NCBI RefSeq assembly: GCF_014647795.1
Contig: NZ_BMPW01000006.1
Location: 186,001-250,000, forward strand
DNA: 64,000 bases
Reading direction: 5' to 3'
From: Actinoplanes campanulatus
Lineage (GTDB): Bacteria > Actinomycetota > Actinomycetes > Mycobacteriales > Micromonosporaceae
Shown here: piece after piece, positions 51,721 to 61,003 of the stretch
Numbering within the stretch: the stretch's first letter is position 1
Layout: each line of letters starts with the position of its first letter
The notes under the pieces: model-generated
What the model was told of the DNA's origin: nothing
Database searches by the model: none
What the model saw: the letters and a program-made list of their open reading frames with translations, nothing else
Translations under genes and position numbers: made by a program

Positions 51721-52182
51721 ATGGCGCACACCCCGGTCAATCACCCGCTTCGGCCGATCTACCGGATCGTCGGCTTCATCACCGGTGCGTACCTGGTGGC
51801 GTTCGGCCTCATCGGGTTCATCACCACCTCCGGCGAGGAGTTCACCGGCCCCGGCGAGCGGGTGCTCGGACAGGGCAGCAACATGCTGTGGTCGATCATC
51901 TCGCTGGTGCTCGGCGCGATCGTGCTGCTCGCCACCGCGGTCGGCCGCAACATCGACGTCGCCGTCGACCAGTTCCTCGGCTGGGGCCTGCTGGTGGTCG
52001 GCACCTACCAGTTGGCCGTGCTGCGGACCGACGACCTGAACATCTTCGGGTTCACCATGTCGACCGTGGTCGTCACCTACCTGGTCGGCCTGCTGCTGAT
52101 CACCGTGAGCCTGTACAGCAAGAGCGCCCCGAAGGCTCAGGCCGGTGCGCCGCGGCAGGTGCGCGAAGGCCGTACCGCCTGA
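51721..52182 (+). CDS. DUF4383 membrane protein
   Basis: A 153-residue protein with four helices; PLRPIYRIVGFITGAYLVAFGLIGF and the later NIDVAVDQFLGWGLLVVG are DUF4383 features. Function unknown. GGAGACGGAACC lies before the ATG. A shared hairpin separates it from the convergent TetR gene. Confidence 0.85.
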   Translation: MAHTPVNHPLRPIYRIVGFITGAYLVAFGLIGFITTSGEEFTGPGERVLGQGSNMLWSIISLVLGAIVLLATAVGRNIDVAVDQFLGWGLLVVGTYQLAVLRTDDLNIFGFTMSTVVVTYLVGLLLITVSLYSKSAPKAQAGAPRQVREGRTA

Positions 52183-52197
52183 ATCTCGCTCCGGGTG

Positions 52198-52230
52198 ACC
52201 CGCCGGGACCGCTCAGCGGACCCGGCGGGT
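52198..52230. terminator. Bidirectional terminator overlapping tetR stop
   Basis: ACCCGCCGGG (52198-52207) pairs with CCCGGCGGGT (52221-52230) around a 13-nt loop; the tetR stop codon lies inside the loop. Confidence 0.75.
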
Positions 52231-52869
52231 GATCAGCCCCGGTTTGGCCTCCAGATGGGACAGACCGTTCCAGGCCAGATTGACCAGGTGCGCGGCGACG
52301 ATCTCCTTCTTGGGCTTGCGCTCCTCCCGCCACCACTGCCCCACCAGCGCCACCATCCCGACCAGCGCCTGCGAGTAGAGCGCGGCGTACCTCGGATCGA
52401 GGCCCCGGCTCTTGAACTCGGCGCCGAGGATGTGCTCCACCTGGTGCGCCACGTCGCTCAGCACGCTCTGGAGATTGCCCGAGGCGGACAGCACCGGCGA
52501 CTCGCGGACCAGCACCTGGAAGCCGTGCGGCTCCTCGTCGATGTAGTCGAGCAGCGCCAGCGCGGCCTGCTCCAGCAACTCCCGCGGATGCCCGGCGGTG
52601 AGCGCCGTGGTGATCCGGTCCAGCAGGGCCCGCACCTCGCGGTCGACGACCACCGCGTACAGGCCCTCCTTGCCGCCGAAGTGCTCGTAGACCACCGGCT
52701 TCGACACCTTCGACCGGGCCGCGACCTCCTCGACGCTGGTGGCGTCGAAACCGCGCTCGGCGAACAGCTGTCGCCCGATCGTGATCAGCTGCTCCCGGCG
52801 CTGGGCGGCCGACATCCGGACGCGTCTCTGCCGGTCGGTGGCGTCCCCGTACTCACTCACCCGGTTCAT
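52213..52869 (-). CDS. TetR-family transcriptional regulator
   Basis: A 218-residue TetR repressor with the helix-turn-helix at about 25-70 (GFDATSVEEVAARSKVSKP, VYEHFGGKEGLY) and a helical ligand/dimer domain. It is the counterpart of Rv1019, next to glmU. Its ligand is unknown; the neighbouring tRNA and glmU are not obvious targets. Confidence 0.88.
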   Translation of the reverse strand: MNRVSEYGDATDRQRRVRMSAAQRREQLITIGRQLFAERGFDATSVEEVAARSKVSKPVVYEHFGGKEGLYAVVVDREVRALLDRITTALTAGHPRELLEQAALALLDYIDEEPHGFQVLVRESPVLSASGNLQSVLSDVAHQVEHILGAEFKSRGLDPRYAALYSQALVGMVALVGQWWREERKPKKEIVAAHLVNLAWNGLSHLEAKPGLITRRVR

Positions 52870-52958
52870 CCTGCCAGCCCGATCCTGTCGTCAACTCGAC
52901 AGGCTTCGTCCGCTTATCGCGATCGTTCCGCGGGACGCTAGTCTGTCTCCAGCAACAT

Positions 52959-53030
52959 TCGGCCGTGGTGTAATTGGCAACACCTCTGGTTTTGGTCCAG
53001 ATGTTCCGGGTTCGAGTCCTGGCGGCCGAG
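52959..53030 (+). tRNA. tRNA-Gln(TTG)
   Basis: 72-nt cloverleaf: acceptor TCGGCCG/CGGCCGA with the weak U1-A72 pair typical of tRNA-Gln, D arm GGTGTAATTGGCAACACC, anticodon loop TTTTGGT (anticodon TTG), T arm CCGGGTTCGAGTCCTGG with one mispair, discriminator G. CCA is not encoded. A TAGTCT box is upstream near 52939. Confidence 0.95.
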
Positions 53031-53114
53031 CAATTTCTGTGGTGAGCCCCGATGGCTGCGGGTGGACATGTCGCCACCTATGCAAGATGCCACTGCGATC
53101 GATGGAGTAACCGC

Positions 53115-54557
53115 GTGAGCCAGGCCCCCAGCCGTACCGTCGTCGTCCTCGCCGCCGGCGAGGGCAAGCGGATGAAGTCCCAGACGCCCAAGGTCCTCCA
53201 GCCGCTGCTCGGGCGCACCCTGCTCGGGCACGTGCTGGCCGTCGCGCAGGCCATCCACACCGACCGCACCGTGGTGGTCGTCGGCCACAAGGCCGACCAG
53301 GTCGGCGCGTTCCTGGCCGAGGCCGCTCCGGCGGCGACCCCGGTCCTGCAGGCCGAGCAGAACGGCACCGGCCATGCGGTGCGGATCGCGCTGGACGCCA
53401 CGCCCGACCTGACCGGCACCGTCGTGGTGCTCAGCGGCGACGTGCCGCTGCTGCGCCCGGAGACGGTGGAGGCGCTGCTGGCCACCCACGAGAGGGCCGG
53501 CGCCGCGGCGACCGTGCTGAGCGCCGAGGTGGCCGAGCCGGGCGGGCTGGGCCGGATCGTCCGGGGCGCCGACGGCAACCTGGAGCGGATCGTCGAGCAG
53601 AAGGACGCCACCGAGGAGCAGCGGCGGATCCGGGAGATCAACTCGGGGATCTACGCGTTCGACGCGGCGCTGCTGCGTGAGGCGCTGGGCAAGCTGTCCA
53701 CCGACAACGCCCAGGGCGAGGAGTACCTGACCGACGTCTTCGGGATCCTGGCCGCCCAGGGGCACCCGGTGGCGATCGAGGTGGCCGAGTTCGCGTACGA
53801 GACCCTCGGCTGCAACGACCGCGCCGAGCTGGCCCGGCTGCGGGTGCTGATGCGGGACCGGGTGAACGAGGCCTGGATGCGCTCCGGTGTGCTGATCCTC
53901 GATCCGGCGACCACCTGGATCGACGTGACCGCCACGCTCGAGCCGGACGCGACCGTCGACCAGAACTCGCAGATCCTCGGCACCAGTTCGGTCGCGACCG
54001 GCGCGGTGATCGGGCCGGACACCACGCTCGTCGACACCACGGTGGCGGCCGGCGCCACGGTCCTGCGGACTCACTCGATCGGGGCGGAGATCGGCCCCTC
54101 GGCGACCGTGGGACCGTACTCGTACCTGCGCCCGGGCACCCGTCTGGGTGAGAAGTCCAAGATCGGTGGCTTCGTCGAGGCGAAGAACGCCGAACTCGGC
54201 GCGGGCGCCAAGGTGCCGCACCTGACGTACGTGGGTGACGCCACGATCGGGGCCAAGGCCAACATCGGCGCCGGCACGATCTTCGCCAACTACGACGGGG
54301 TGCGGAAGAGCCACACCACTGTGGGCGAGGCGGCCTTCGTCGGGTCGGACACCGTGCTCATCGCGCCGGTCGAGATCGGCCCGGGGGCGTACGTGGCGGC
54401 CGGCAGCGCGGTGCAGAAGAACGTCCCGGCCGGCAACCTCGGGATCACCCGCGCGCCGCAGCGCAACGTGGAGGGCTGGGTGGCGCGGGCCCGTCCCGGG
54501 ACGGCCTCCGCCGAGGCCGCCGCCAGGGCCACGGATATCACCCCTGAGCAGGACTGA
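53115..54557 (+). CDS. glmU: Bifunctional GlmU: GlcN-1-P acetyltransferase / GlcNAc-1-P uridylyltransferase
   Basis: A 480-residue enzyme for the last two steps to UDP-GlcNAc. The uridylyltransferase half starts VLAAGEGKRMKSQTPK; the acetyltransferase half is a left-handed beta helix of hexapeptide repeats (IGPSATVGPYSYLRPGT) with the KIGGFVEAKN and NYDG catalytic region. GTG 53115 is chosen over earlier in-frame codons because of GGAG upstream and family start. Confidence 0.96.
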   Translation: MSQAPSRTVVVLAAGEGKRMKSQTPKVLQPLLGRTLLGHVLAVAQAIHTDRTVVVVGHKADQVGAFLAEAAPAATPVLQAEQNGTGHAVRIALDATPDLTGTVVVLSGDVPLLRPETVEALLATHERAGAAATVLSAEVAEPGGLGRIVRGADGNLERIVEQKDATEEQRRIREINSGIYAFDAALLREALGKLSTDNAQGEEYLTDVFGILAAQGHPVAIEVAEFAYETLGCNDRAELARLRVLMRDRVNEAWMRSGVLILDPATTWIDVTATLEPDATVDQNSQILGTSSVATGAVIGPDTTLVDTTVAAGATVLRTHSIGAEIGPSATVGPYSYLRPGTRLGEKSKIGGFVEAKNAELGAGAKVPHLTYVGDATIGAKANIGAGTIFANYDGVRKSHTTVGEAAFVGSDTVLIAPVEIGPGAYVAAGSAVQKNVPAGNLGITRAPQRNVEGWVARARPGTASAEAAARATDITPEQD

Positions 54558-54671
54558 TCCAGCTGGGGTGAGCCATCCCACGCGAGGCCCTCGAAACGTG
54601 GCGGTTACGTTCCCGCAAGGGATACTTCACTGCGAACCTCCATCCCCCTAATCCACGGGAGCAGCGAGCCG

Positions 54672-55652
54672 ATGGGCAGCATCGTCGCCGAGAACCGTAA
54701 GAGTCTGATGCTCTTCTCCGGCCGGGGTTTCCCGGAACTGGCCGAGGAGATCGGTCAGGTGCTCGGTGTGGCACCGACCCCGTCGGACTCGTACGAGTTC
54801 GCCAACGGTGAGATCTTCGTCCGTTTCAAGGAGTCGGTCCGCGGCTCGGACGCGTTCGTCGTCCAGTCGGTGACCGAGGGCGTCAACCGGTGGGTCATGG
54901 AGACCCTCATCATGATCGACGCGCTGAAGCGTGGCTCGGCCAAGCGGATCACCGTGGTGCTGCCGTTCTATCCGTATTCGCGGCAGGACAAGAAGCACCG
55001 CGGCCGTGAGCCGATCTCCGCCCGTCTGGTGGCCGACCTGCTGAAGACCGCGGGCGCCAACCGGATCCTCACGGTGGACCTGCACACCGCCCAGATCCAG
55101 GGCTTCTTCGACGGCCCGGTGGACCACCTGTTCGCGATGGACATCCTCGCCGACTACGTGCAGAAGAAGTACGCGGGCCGGCCGATGACCGTGGTCGCGC
55201 CGGACTCCGGCCGGGTGCGGGTGGCCGAGCGCTGGACCGACCGGCTGGGCGGCTGCCCGCTGGCCTTCATCCACAAGACCCGTGACCCGCTGAAGCCCAA
55301 CCAGGTGGTGGCGAACCGCGTGGTCGGTGAGGTGGAGGGCCGTGTCTGCCTGATCGTCGACGACATGATCGACACCGGCGGCACGATCGCCAAGGCGGCC
55401 GACATCCTGTTCGAGGAGGGCGCGGCCGACGTGATCGTGGCCTCCACGCACGCGCTGCTCTCCGACCCGGCCACCGAGCGGCTGAAGAACAGCAGGATCA
55501 GCGAGCTGGTGGTGACGAACACGCTGCCGCTCTCCCCGGAGAAGCGGCTCGACAAGATCACTGTGCTCTCCATCGCCCCGCTGCTGGCCCGGGCGATCCG
55601 TGAGGTGTTCGACGACGGCTCGGTGACCACTTTGTTCGGTGGCCTGAGCTGA
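54672..55652 (+). CDS. prs: Ribose-phosphate pyrophosphokinase
   Basis: A 326-residue class I PRPP synthetase. VLPFYPYSRQDKKHRGREPI binds ATP, VVAPDSGRVRVAERW contains the flexible loop region and VDDMIDTGGTI is the PRPP loop. It supplies PRPP for nucleotides, His, Trp and decaprenyl-phosphoarabinose. It follows glmU by 114 bp, as Rv1017c follows Rv1018c. Confidence 0.96.
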   Translation: MGSIVAENRKSLMLFSGRGFPELAEEIGQVLGVAPTPSDSYEFANGEIFVRFKESVRGSDAFVVQSVTEGVNRWVMETLIMIDALKRGSAKRITVVLPFYPYSRQDKKHRGREPISARLVADLLKTAGANRILTVDLHTAQIQGFFDGPVDHLFAMDILADYVQKKYAGRPMTVVAPDSGRVRVAERWTDRLGGCPLAFIHKTRDPLKPNQVVANRVVGEVEGRVCLIVDDMIDTGGTIAKAADILFEEGAADVIVASTHALLSDPATERLKNSRISELVVTNTLPLSPEKRLDKITVLSIAPLLARAIREVFDDGSVTTLFGGLS

Positions 55653-55669
55653 CCTCTGTGGTTCGTGAG

Positions 55670-55692
55670 GCGCCCGTCGACTCGACGGGCGC
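55670..55692 (+). terminator. Terminator of prs
   Basis: An 11-bp stem (55670-55680 with 55682-55692), effectively with a 5-nt loop, followed by TTTCGC. Confidence 0.82.
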
Positions 55693-55786
55693 TTTCGCAT
55701 CTGGTGCAACTTGCATCAGTAGCATCGTTTTTTCGCGGACGCCGCCAGCCGGACGGACCCGCTGACTGATGCACGATCGTGCCAGG

Positions 55787-56031
55787 TAAGCTGGTGCGGT
55801 TGCCACGGCGAGGGTGCCTCGTGGTCTGCTGAGGTTCCGCAGTCCACTCGAGGTGCCGTCATCGACGCGGTGCTCCGGGCCTGTGCCCAGCGCGCCCCTT
55901 GCCCGGCAGCGCCAGGAACACCAAAGCCTTCGACGGCCACGCGCCGTCGGCGGCCACCACCGCAGCACTGCCGGATACCGCAGCCGCAGACTTAGCCGCA
56001 GCCCGCATCGAAGAGTTTCAGGAGTTTCCCC
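55787..56031 (+). promoter_or_regulatory. Promoter and long structured leader of rplY
   Basis: A TAAGCT -10 box (55787-55792) would start a 5' leader of about 230 nt. Near its start several short stems are possible (around 55803-55825 pairing CCACG/CGAGG with CCTCG/TGG, and CTGC with GCAG just after). No ORF with a start signal lies in it. Long leaders of ribosomal-protein genes often bind the protein itself; that is inference here. Confidence 0.4.
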
Positions 56032-56637
56032 GTGTCCGAGGTAAAGATCAGCGCCGAGCCCCGTACCGAGTTCGGCAAGGGTGGTGCCCGTCGCACGCGC
56101 CGGGCCGGTCTCGTGCCCGCCGTGCTTTACGGCCACGGCGAGGCGCCGCAGCACATCGCCCTCCCGGCCCGTGAGTTCGCGGCCGCCATCCGCCACGGCG
56201 GCATCAACCAGATTTTCACGATCGACATCGCCGGCAACTCGGCCGCCACCCTGGCCCTGCCGAAGGCGATCCAGCGCGACCCGATCCGTGACACGTTCGA
56301 GCACGTGGACCTGCTGATCGTGAAGCGTGGCGAGAAGATCCAGGTCGACGTCCCGGTGACCCTGACCGGCGAGGCCGCCAAGAACACCCTGATCGTCAAC
56401 GAGTCGACCACCGTCGCCGTGGTCGCCGAGGCGCTGCACCTGCCGACCGAGCTCGAGGTCTCGATCGACGGCCTGGAGGCCGGCTCGCACGTCACCGCCG
56501 GCGACGTGAAGCTGCCCAAGGGCGTCGAGCTGGCCGCCGACCCGGAGCTGGTGCTCGCGGTGATCAGTGCCGCCCAGAGCAACGCCGAGGCCACCGAGGA
56601 GTCGGCCGAGGGTGCTGAGGGCGAGAGCGCGGAGTAA
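56032..56637 (+). CDS. rplY: 50S ribosomal protein L25/Ctc
   Basis: A 201-residue long-form L25 (Ctc/TL5 type): an N-terminal 5S-rRNA-binding domain (GKGGARRTRRAGLVPAVLYG) and a C-terminal beta domain, with an acidic Glu/Ser tail. It binds 5S rRNA in the large subunit. GTG 56032 is preceded by a weak ribosome-binding site AGGAG at about 12 nt. Confidence 0.94.
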   Translation: MSEVKISAEPRTEFGKGGARRTRRAGLVPAVLYGHGEAPQHIALPAREFAAAIRHGGINQIFTIDIAGNSAATLALPKAIQRDPIRDTFEHVDLLIVKRGEKIQVDVPVTLTGEAAKNTLIVNESTTVAVVAEALHLPTELEVSIDGLEAGSHVTAGDVKLPKGVELAADPELVLAVISAAQSNAEATEESAEGAEGESAE

Positions 56638-56666
56638 TTCTGTCGCGCAGCAGCGGTAAGCCAGAT

Positions 56667-56700
56667 ATCAGGGAAAGTGCCGGCCGGCACTTTCCCTGAT
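56667..56700. terminator. 34-bp perfect palindrome after rplY
   Basis: Two 17-nt arms (56667-56683 and 56684-56700) meet with no spacer. In RNA it forms a stem with a CCGG-like tip, 29 bp after the rplY stop and 26 bp before the pth start. Probably an attenuating terminator. Confidence 0.75.
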
Positions 56701-56725
56701 GCGTATGCGGCGGGAGGCGAGAGGG

Positions 56726-57313
56726 ATGAGCGACGAGGCACCCTGGCTGGTGGTCGGCCTGGGCAATCCGGGCCGGGAGTACGCCGGCAACCGGCACAAC
56801 GTGGGTTTCCTGGTGGCCGACCTGCTGGCCTCCCGGACCGGTGGCAAGTTCGGGCGGGCGAAGCGGGCGCAGGCCGAGGCCGCGGAGGGCAGGTTGGGGT
56901 TCGGTGGACCCAAGCTGATCCTGCTGAAGCCGCTCACCTACATGAACCTCTCCGGTGCCCCGGTGGTGGCGCTGTCGCAGTTCTTCAAAATCCCGGTGAC
57001 GCAGGTGATCGCGGTGCATGATGAGCTGGATGTGCCGTTCGGGCAGGTTCGGGCGAAAAGGGGTGGAGGCGAGGGCGGTCACAACGGACTCCGCTCGATG
57101 TCCAAGTCGCTCGCGACCAAGGAGTACGCGCGCGTGCGCTTCGGCATCGGACGGCCCCCCGGGCGACAGGACCCGGCCGACTACGTGCTCTCCGACTTCT
57201 CCGGGGCGGAGCGCAAGGAGCTGGACTTCCTGGTGGACCGGGCGGCCGACATGGTGGAGGCGATCGTCCAAGAGGGCGTCGAATGGGCACAGAACAAGTA
57301 CCATGGTGTCTGA
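56726..57313 (+). CDS. pth: Peptidyl-tRNA hydrolase
   Basis: A 195-residue Pth: [18 protein letters not shown] contains the catalytic His, HDELDVPFG and [11 protein letters not shown] follow. It frees tRNA from prematurely released peptidyl-tRNA. ATG 56726 has a GGGAGG 12 nt upstream and a nearer GAGGG. Order rplY-pth as in Rv1015c-Rv1014c. Confidence 0.95.
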   Translation: MSDEAPWLVVGLGNPGREYAGNRHNVGFLVADLLASRTGGKFGRAKRAQAEAAEGRLGFGGPKLILLKPLTYMNLSGAPVVALSQFFKIPVTQVIAVHDELDVPFGQVRAKRGGGEGGHNGLRSMSKSLATKEYARVRFGIGRPPGRQDPADYVLSDFSGAERKELDFLVDRAADMVEAIVQEGVEWAQNKYHGV

Positions 57314-57412
57314 TTTGTCCATCTAACGATCCCGTGACGCGTTCCGCCTCCGACCCGTTGGTCAATCGGACGCACGAACAGGTGCGCTGGCTGACGTGAC
57401 GGGAGGCTCGAG

Positions 57413-59122
57413 GTGTCGCAGGACGTGTCCGAGGACCGTGCGGACGCGTTGATCGAACCCACGGTGACCCTGCCGGCGGTCGATGGGCGGGGCGTAGGAC
57501 TGAACCAGGGGCCACAGCGTGCGCCCGAGCGGCGCAGCGGCCTCAACACCCGGATCCCCGGACCGGCGGCCGGTGTGGAGAACGCTCCGCCACAGGCCGT
57601 CCGGGGCGAGCCGGTGCCGGCCCGGAACCAGGCGGTCGAGCGGCACCTGCCGGCCGGCCGGAACCGGTCGATGGCGGCCCGCCCGTTCCAGCGGGTCCGC
57701 GGCCGGCACGCGGCGATGTCCCGCCGGCAGGACTGGGAGCGCCGCTACGTACGGTCGCTGGTCCTCTCCGACCTGAGCGCCGGAGTGGTGGCCGGGGCGG
57801 GCACCTTCTTCACCCGGTTCGGTGACCATGTCACCGCGTACAACCGGCAGTATCTGGTGTGGTCGGCGCTCATGCCGCTGGCGCTGCTGCTGGTGCTGGT
57901 CGCGGCGCGGGCGTACGAGCGCCGCTATCTGTTCGTCGGCTCCGACGAGTACCAGCGGGTGCTGCGCGGCGGCGCCGGTCTGGTCGGCGGGGCGGCCGTC
58001 GTGTCGTACGCCCTGAATCTCGATCTGGCCAGGTCCTACGTCCTGGTGGCGTGCCCGCTGGCCATCGTCGCGATCGTGGTGTTGCGGTTCGTGCTGCGCA
58101 AACGGCTGCATCTGGCCCGGTCTCGGGGCGAGAACCTGCGCCGGGTGATCGTGGTCGGGCACGAGCACTCCGTCATCGGCATGACCCAGCAGCTGCGCCG
58201 TGAGCGCTACCACGGCCTCGAGGTGGTGGGCGCGTGCCTGCCGCCCGGCGCCGACGGGGTCGGGCTGACCGATCCGACAGTCTTCGGCACCTTCGACGAC
58301 GTGGCGACCGCGGTGGAGCTGGCCGACGCCGACACCGTGGTGGTGCTGAGCTGCCCGGAGCTGGACGGCGCCGCGGTGCGCCGGCTGGCGTGGCGGCTGG
58401 AGCGCGACGAGGTGGACCTGGTGGTGGCCAGTGCGCTGGTGGACGTCGCCGGGGCGCGGACCACGATCCGGCCGTTCGACGGGCTGCCCATGCTGCATGT
58501 CGAGCATCCCCGGCTGCACGGCGGCTCGCGTCTGGTGAAAGACCTGGTCGATCGGCTCGGCGCGGTCCTCCTTTTGATTCTTCTGAGCCCGGTGCTCTTG
58601 ACCGTGGCGCTCTGCGTAGGCCTTACGTCGCGCGGGCCGGTACTCTTTCGCCAGGTGCGCGTGGGACGTGACGGCCGGTTGTTCCGGATCTTCAAGTTCC
58701 GCAGCATGTACGTCGATGCCGAAGCCCGGCTTGCCGAGCTGAGGCATCTCAACGAGCACGATGGTGTGCTCTTCAAAATCCGCGACGACCCGCGAGTCAC
58801 TCCGGTCGGACAGTGGTTGCGCCGGTTCTCGCTCGACGAGCTGCCGCAGCTGCTCAACGTCCTGTCGGGGCAGATGTCGCTGGTCGGTCCGAGGCCGCCG
58901 CTGCCGACCGAGGTCGCCGCCTACGCCGACGACGTGCGGCGCCGGCTTGCCGTCAAGCCGGGGATGACCGGCCTCTGGCAGGTGTCCGGGCGGTCGGATC
59001 TCTCCTGGGAGGAGGCGGTCCGGCTCGACCTGCGCTATGTGGAGAACTGGTCGTTGAGCCTGGATCTGGTGATCCTGCTGAGGACGGTGACCGCGGTGGT
59101 GCGGTCGTCGGGGGCGTACTGA
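57413..59122 (+). CDS. Exopolysaccharide polyprenyl phosphoglycosyltransferase
   Basis: A 569-residue WcaJ/WbaP-type enzyme. A cytoplasmic N-terminus (1-105), four helices (about 112-220), a Rossmann-like CoA-binding-type domain (about 232-370) and the catalytic C-terminus: LVKDLVDRLGAVLLLILLSP re-entrant helix, RQVRVGRDGRLFRIFKFRSM, and SLVGPRPPLPTEV. It starts glycan assembly by moving a sugar-1-phosphate to undecaprenyl phosphate. GTG 57413 follows GGGAGG. Next genes are for sulfate activation. Confidence 0.92.
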   Translation: MSQDVSEDRADALIEPTVTLPAVDGRGVGLNQGPQRAPERRSGLNTRIPGPAAGVENAPPQAVRGEPVPARNQAVERHLPAGRNRSMAARPFQRVRGRHAAMSRRQDWERRYVRSLVLSDLSAGVVAGAGTFFTRFGDHVTAYNRQYLVWSALMPLALLLVLVAARAYERRYLFVGSDEYQRVLRGGAGLVGGAAVVSYALNLDLARSYVLVACPLAIVAIVVLRFVLRKRLHLARSRGENLRRVIVVGHEHSVIGMTQQLRRERYHGLEVVGACLPPGADGVGLTDPTVFGTFDDVATAVELADADTVVVLSCPELDGAAVRRLAWRLERDEVDLVVASALVDVAGARTTIRPFDGLPMLHVEHPRLHGGSRLVKDLVDRLGAVLLLILLSPVLLTVALCVGLTSRGPVLFRQVRVGRDGRLFRIFKFRSMYVDAEARLAELRHLNEHDGVLFKIRDDPRVTPVGQWLRRFSLDELPQLLNVLSGQMSLVGPRPPLPTEVAAYADDVRRRLAVKPGMTGLWQVSGRSDLSWEEAVRLDLRYVENWSLSLDLVILLRTVTAVVRSSGAY

Positions 59123-59151
59123 GGACGCACACGGAGCGAAGGAGCGAGACG

Positions 59152-60042
59152 ATGGGCGAGCAGACGAAGACGTCGGCACGCATTGCCGGGCCACGGGAAG
59201 CCGGAGAGGGCGGAGCGCCCCCGGTGAACGACTCCGCCTTCGCCCGTTGGCTCGCGGACCGCGCCGGACAGGTGCTGCTCCAGGTCCGCCAGGACACCGG
59301 GTACTCGGACGGCAAGGCCCTCAAGACGGCCGGCGACCAGGCCGCCCACGAGCTGCTCCGGGCCGAGCTGGCCCGCTGGCGCCCGGCCGACGCGGTGCTC
59401 TCCGAGGAGGACGAGCACTCCCGGACCGCCTGGATCGAGGGCGAGCCCACCCTGACCCGGCCGAACCGGCTCGACGCGAACCGGGTCTGGATCGTCGACC
59501 CGCTCGACGGGACCCGCGAGTTCTCCGAGGAGGGGCGGGACGACTGGGCCGTACACGTGGCCCTGTGGACCGCCGACTCGTCGGCGCCGGCCCGGTTGAC
59601 CGCGGGTGCCGTGGCCATGCCGGCCCGGCACTGCACCCTGGCCACCGACCACGCGCCGGCCTACCCCCCGATGCCCCTCGAAGCGGCGACGGGCGGGGCG
59701 ATCCGGATCGCGGCGAGCCGGACCCGCCCGCCCGCCTTCGTCACCGCGCTCGCCGAGGAGATCGGCGCCGAGCTGGTGCCGATGGGCTCGGCCGGGGTGA
59801 AGATCGCCGCGGTGATCAACGGCGACGCGGACGCCTACGTGCACGCCGGCGGTCAGTACGAGTGGGACTCCGCCGCCCCGGTGGCTGTGGCGTTGGCCAC
59901 TGGCCTGCACGCAAGCCGTATCGACGGCACCCCGCTCACCTATAACCAGGCAGACCCCAAGTTGCCTGACCTGGTGGTTTGTCGGAAAGATCTCGCTCCT
60001 CGGTTGCTTGCTGCACTGCAGAGGCACCTTCCGTCAGAATGA
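59152..60042 (+). CDS. cysQ: CysQ-like 3'(2'),5'-bisphosphate nucleotidase
   Basis: A 296-residue inositol-monophosphatase-fold enzyme: SEEDEH, WIVDPLDGTREF and QYEWDSAAPVAVA carry the metal ligands. It hydrolyses PAP/PAPS side products of sulfation. ATG 59152 has AAGGAG upstream; an in-frame GTG at 59224 is possible. It lies 30 bp after the phosphoglycosyltransferase and 49 bp before cysD. Confidence 0.88.
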   Translation: MGEQTKTSARIAGPREAGEGGAPPVNDSAFARWLADRAGQVLLQVRQDTGYSDGKALKTAGDQAAHELLRAELARWRPADAVLSEEDEHSRTAWIEGEPTLTRPNRLDANRVWIVDPLDGTREFSEEGRDDWAVHVALWTADSSAPARLTAGAVAMPARHCTLATDHAPAYPPMPLEAATGGAIRIAASRTRPPAFVTALAEEIGAELVPMGSAGVKIAAVINGDADAYVHAGGQYEWDSAAPVAVALATGLHASRIDGTPLTYNQADPKLPDLVVCRKDLAPRLLAALQRHLPSE

Positions 60043-60091
60043 CGTCTGCCCTGCCCGGCTGATACCGGAGAAAGGTCTGGGGACAGAACCC

Positions 60092-61003
60092 ATGAGCCAG
60101 ACGAAGCCCTATCGCGTATCGCATCTGGATGCTCTCGAAGCGGAGAGCATCTTCGTCATGCGTGAGGTCATGGCCGAGTTCGAGCGCCCTGTGCTGCTCT
60201 TCTCCGGCGGTAAAGACTCGATCGTGATGCTGCGCCTAGCGGAGAAGGCGTTCGCGCCCGCGCGAATCCCGTTCCCGGTCATGCACGTCGACACCGGGCA
60301 CAACTTCCCGGAGGTCCTGGAGTACCGGGACCGTCGCGTGGCCTCGCTCGGCCTGAACCTGGTGGTCGCCAGCGTGCAGGAGGCGATCGACGCCGGTCAG
60401 GTGCGCGAGCTGCCGGACGGCACCCGCAACCGGATCCAGACGCCGGTGCTGCTCGCCGCCGTGGAGAAGTACCGGTTCGACGCGCTCTTCGGCGGCGCCC
60501 GCCGCGACGAGGAGAAGGCCCGCGCCAAGGAGCGGATGTTCAGCTTCCGCGACGAGTTCGGCCAGTGGGACCCGAAGAACCAGCGGCCCGAGCTGTGGTC
60601 GCTCTACAACGGCCGGCACCACCCGGGCGAGTCGATCCGGGTCTTCCCGCTCTCCAACTGGACCGAGCTGGACGTCTGGCACTACATCGCCAAGGAGAAC
60701 ATCCCGCTCCCGAGCATCTACTACGCCCACGACCGCGAGGTCGTCGAGCGCAACGGGATGTTCTACGCGGTCAACGAGTTCATCCGGCTGCGGGACGGCG
60801 AGACCTCCGAGGTCCGCCGGGTGCGGTACCGGACGGTCGGCGACGCGTCGCAGACCGCGGCCGTGCTCTCCGAGGCCGACACGGTGGAGAAGGTGATCGA
60901 CGAGGTCGCGGCGACCCGGATCACCGAGCGCGGCGCCACCCGTGGCGACGACAAGGTCAGCGAGGCCGCGATGGAAGACCGCAAGCGAGAGGGTTACTTC
61001 TGA
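60092..61003 (+). CDS. cysD: Sulfate adenylyltransferase subunit 2
   Basis: A 303-residue CysD with the PP-loop LLFSGGKDSIVML and FGGARRDEEKARAKER, and a C-terminal DRKREGYF typical of the family. With CysN it makes adenosine-5'-phosphosulfate. Its stop overlaps the cysN ATG (TGATG). Confidence 0.95.
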   Translation: MSQTKPYRVSHLDALEAESIFVMREVMAEFERPVLLFSGGKDSIVMLRLAEKAFAPARIPFPVMHVDTGHNFPEVLEYRDRRVASLGLNLVVASVQEAIDAGQVRELPDGTRNRIQTPVLLAAVEKYRFDALFGGARRDEEKARAKERMFSFRDEFGQWDPKNQRPELWSLYNGRHHPGESIRVFPLSNWTELDVWHYIAKENIPLPSIYYAHDREVVERNGMFYAVNEFIRLRDGETSEVRRVRYRTVGDASQTAAVLSEADTVEKVIDEVAATRITERGATRGDDKVSEAAMEDRKREGYF

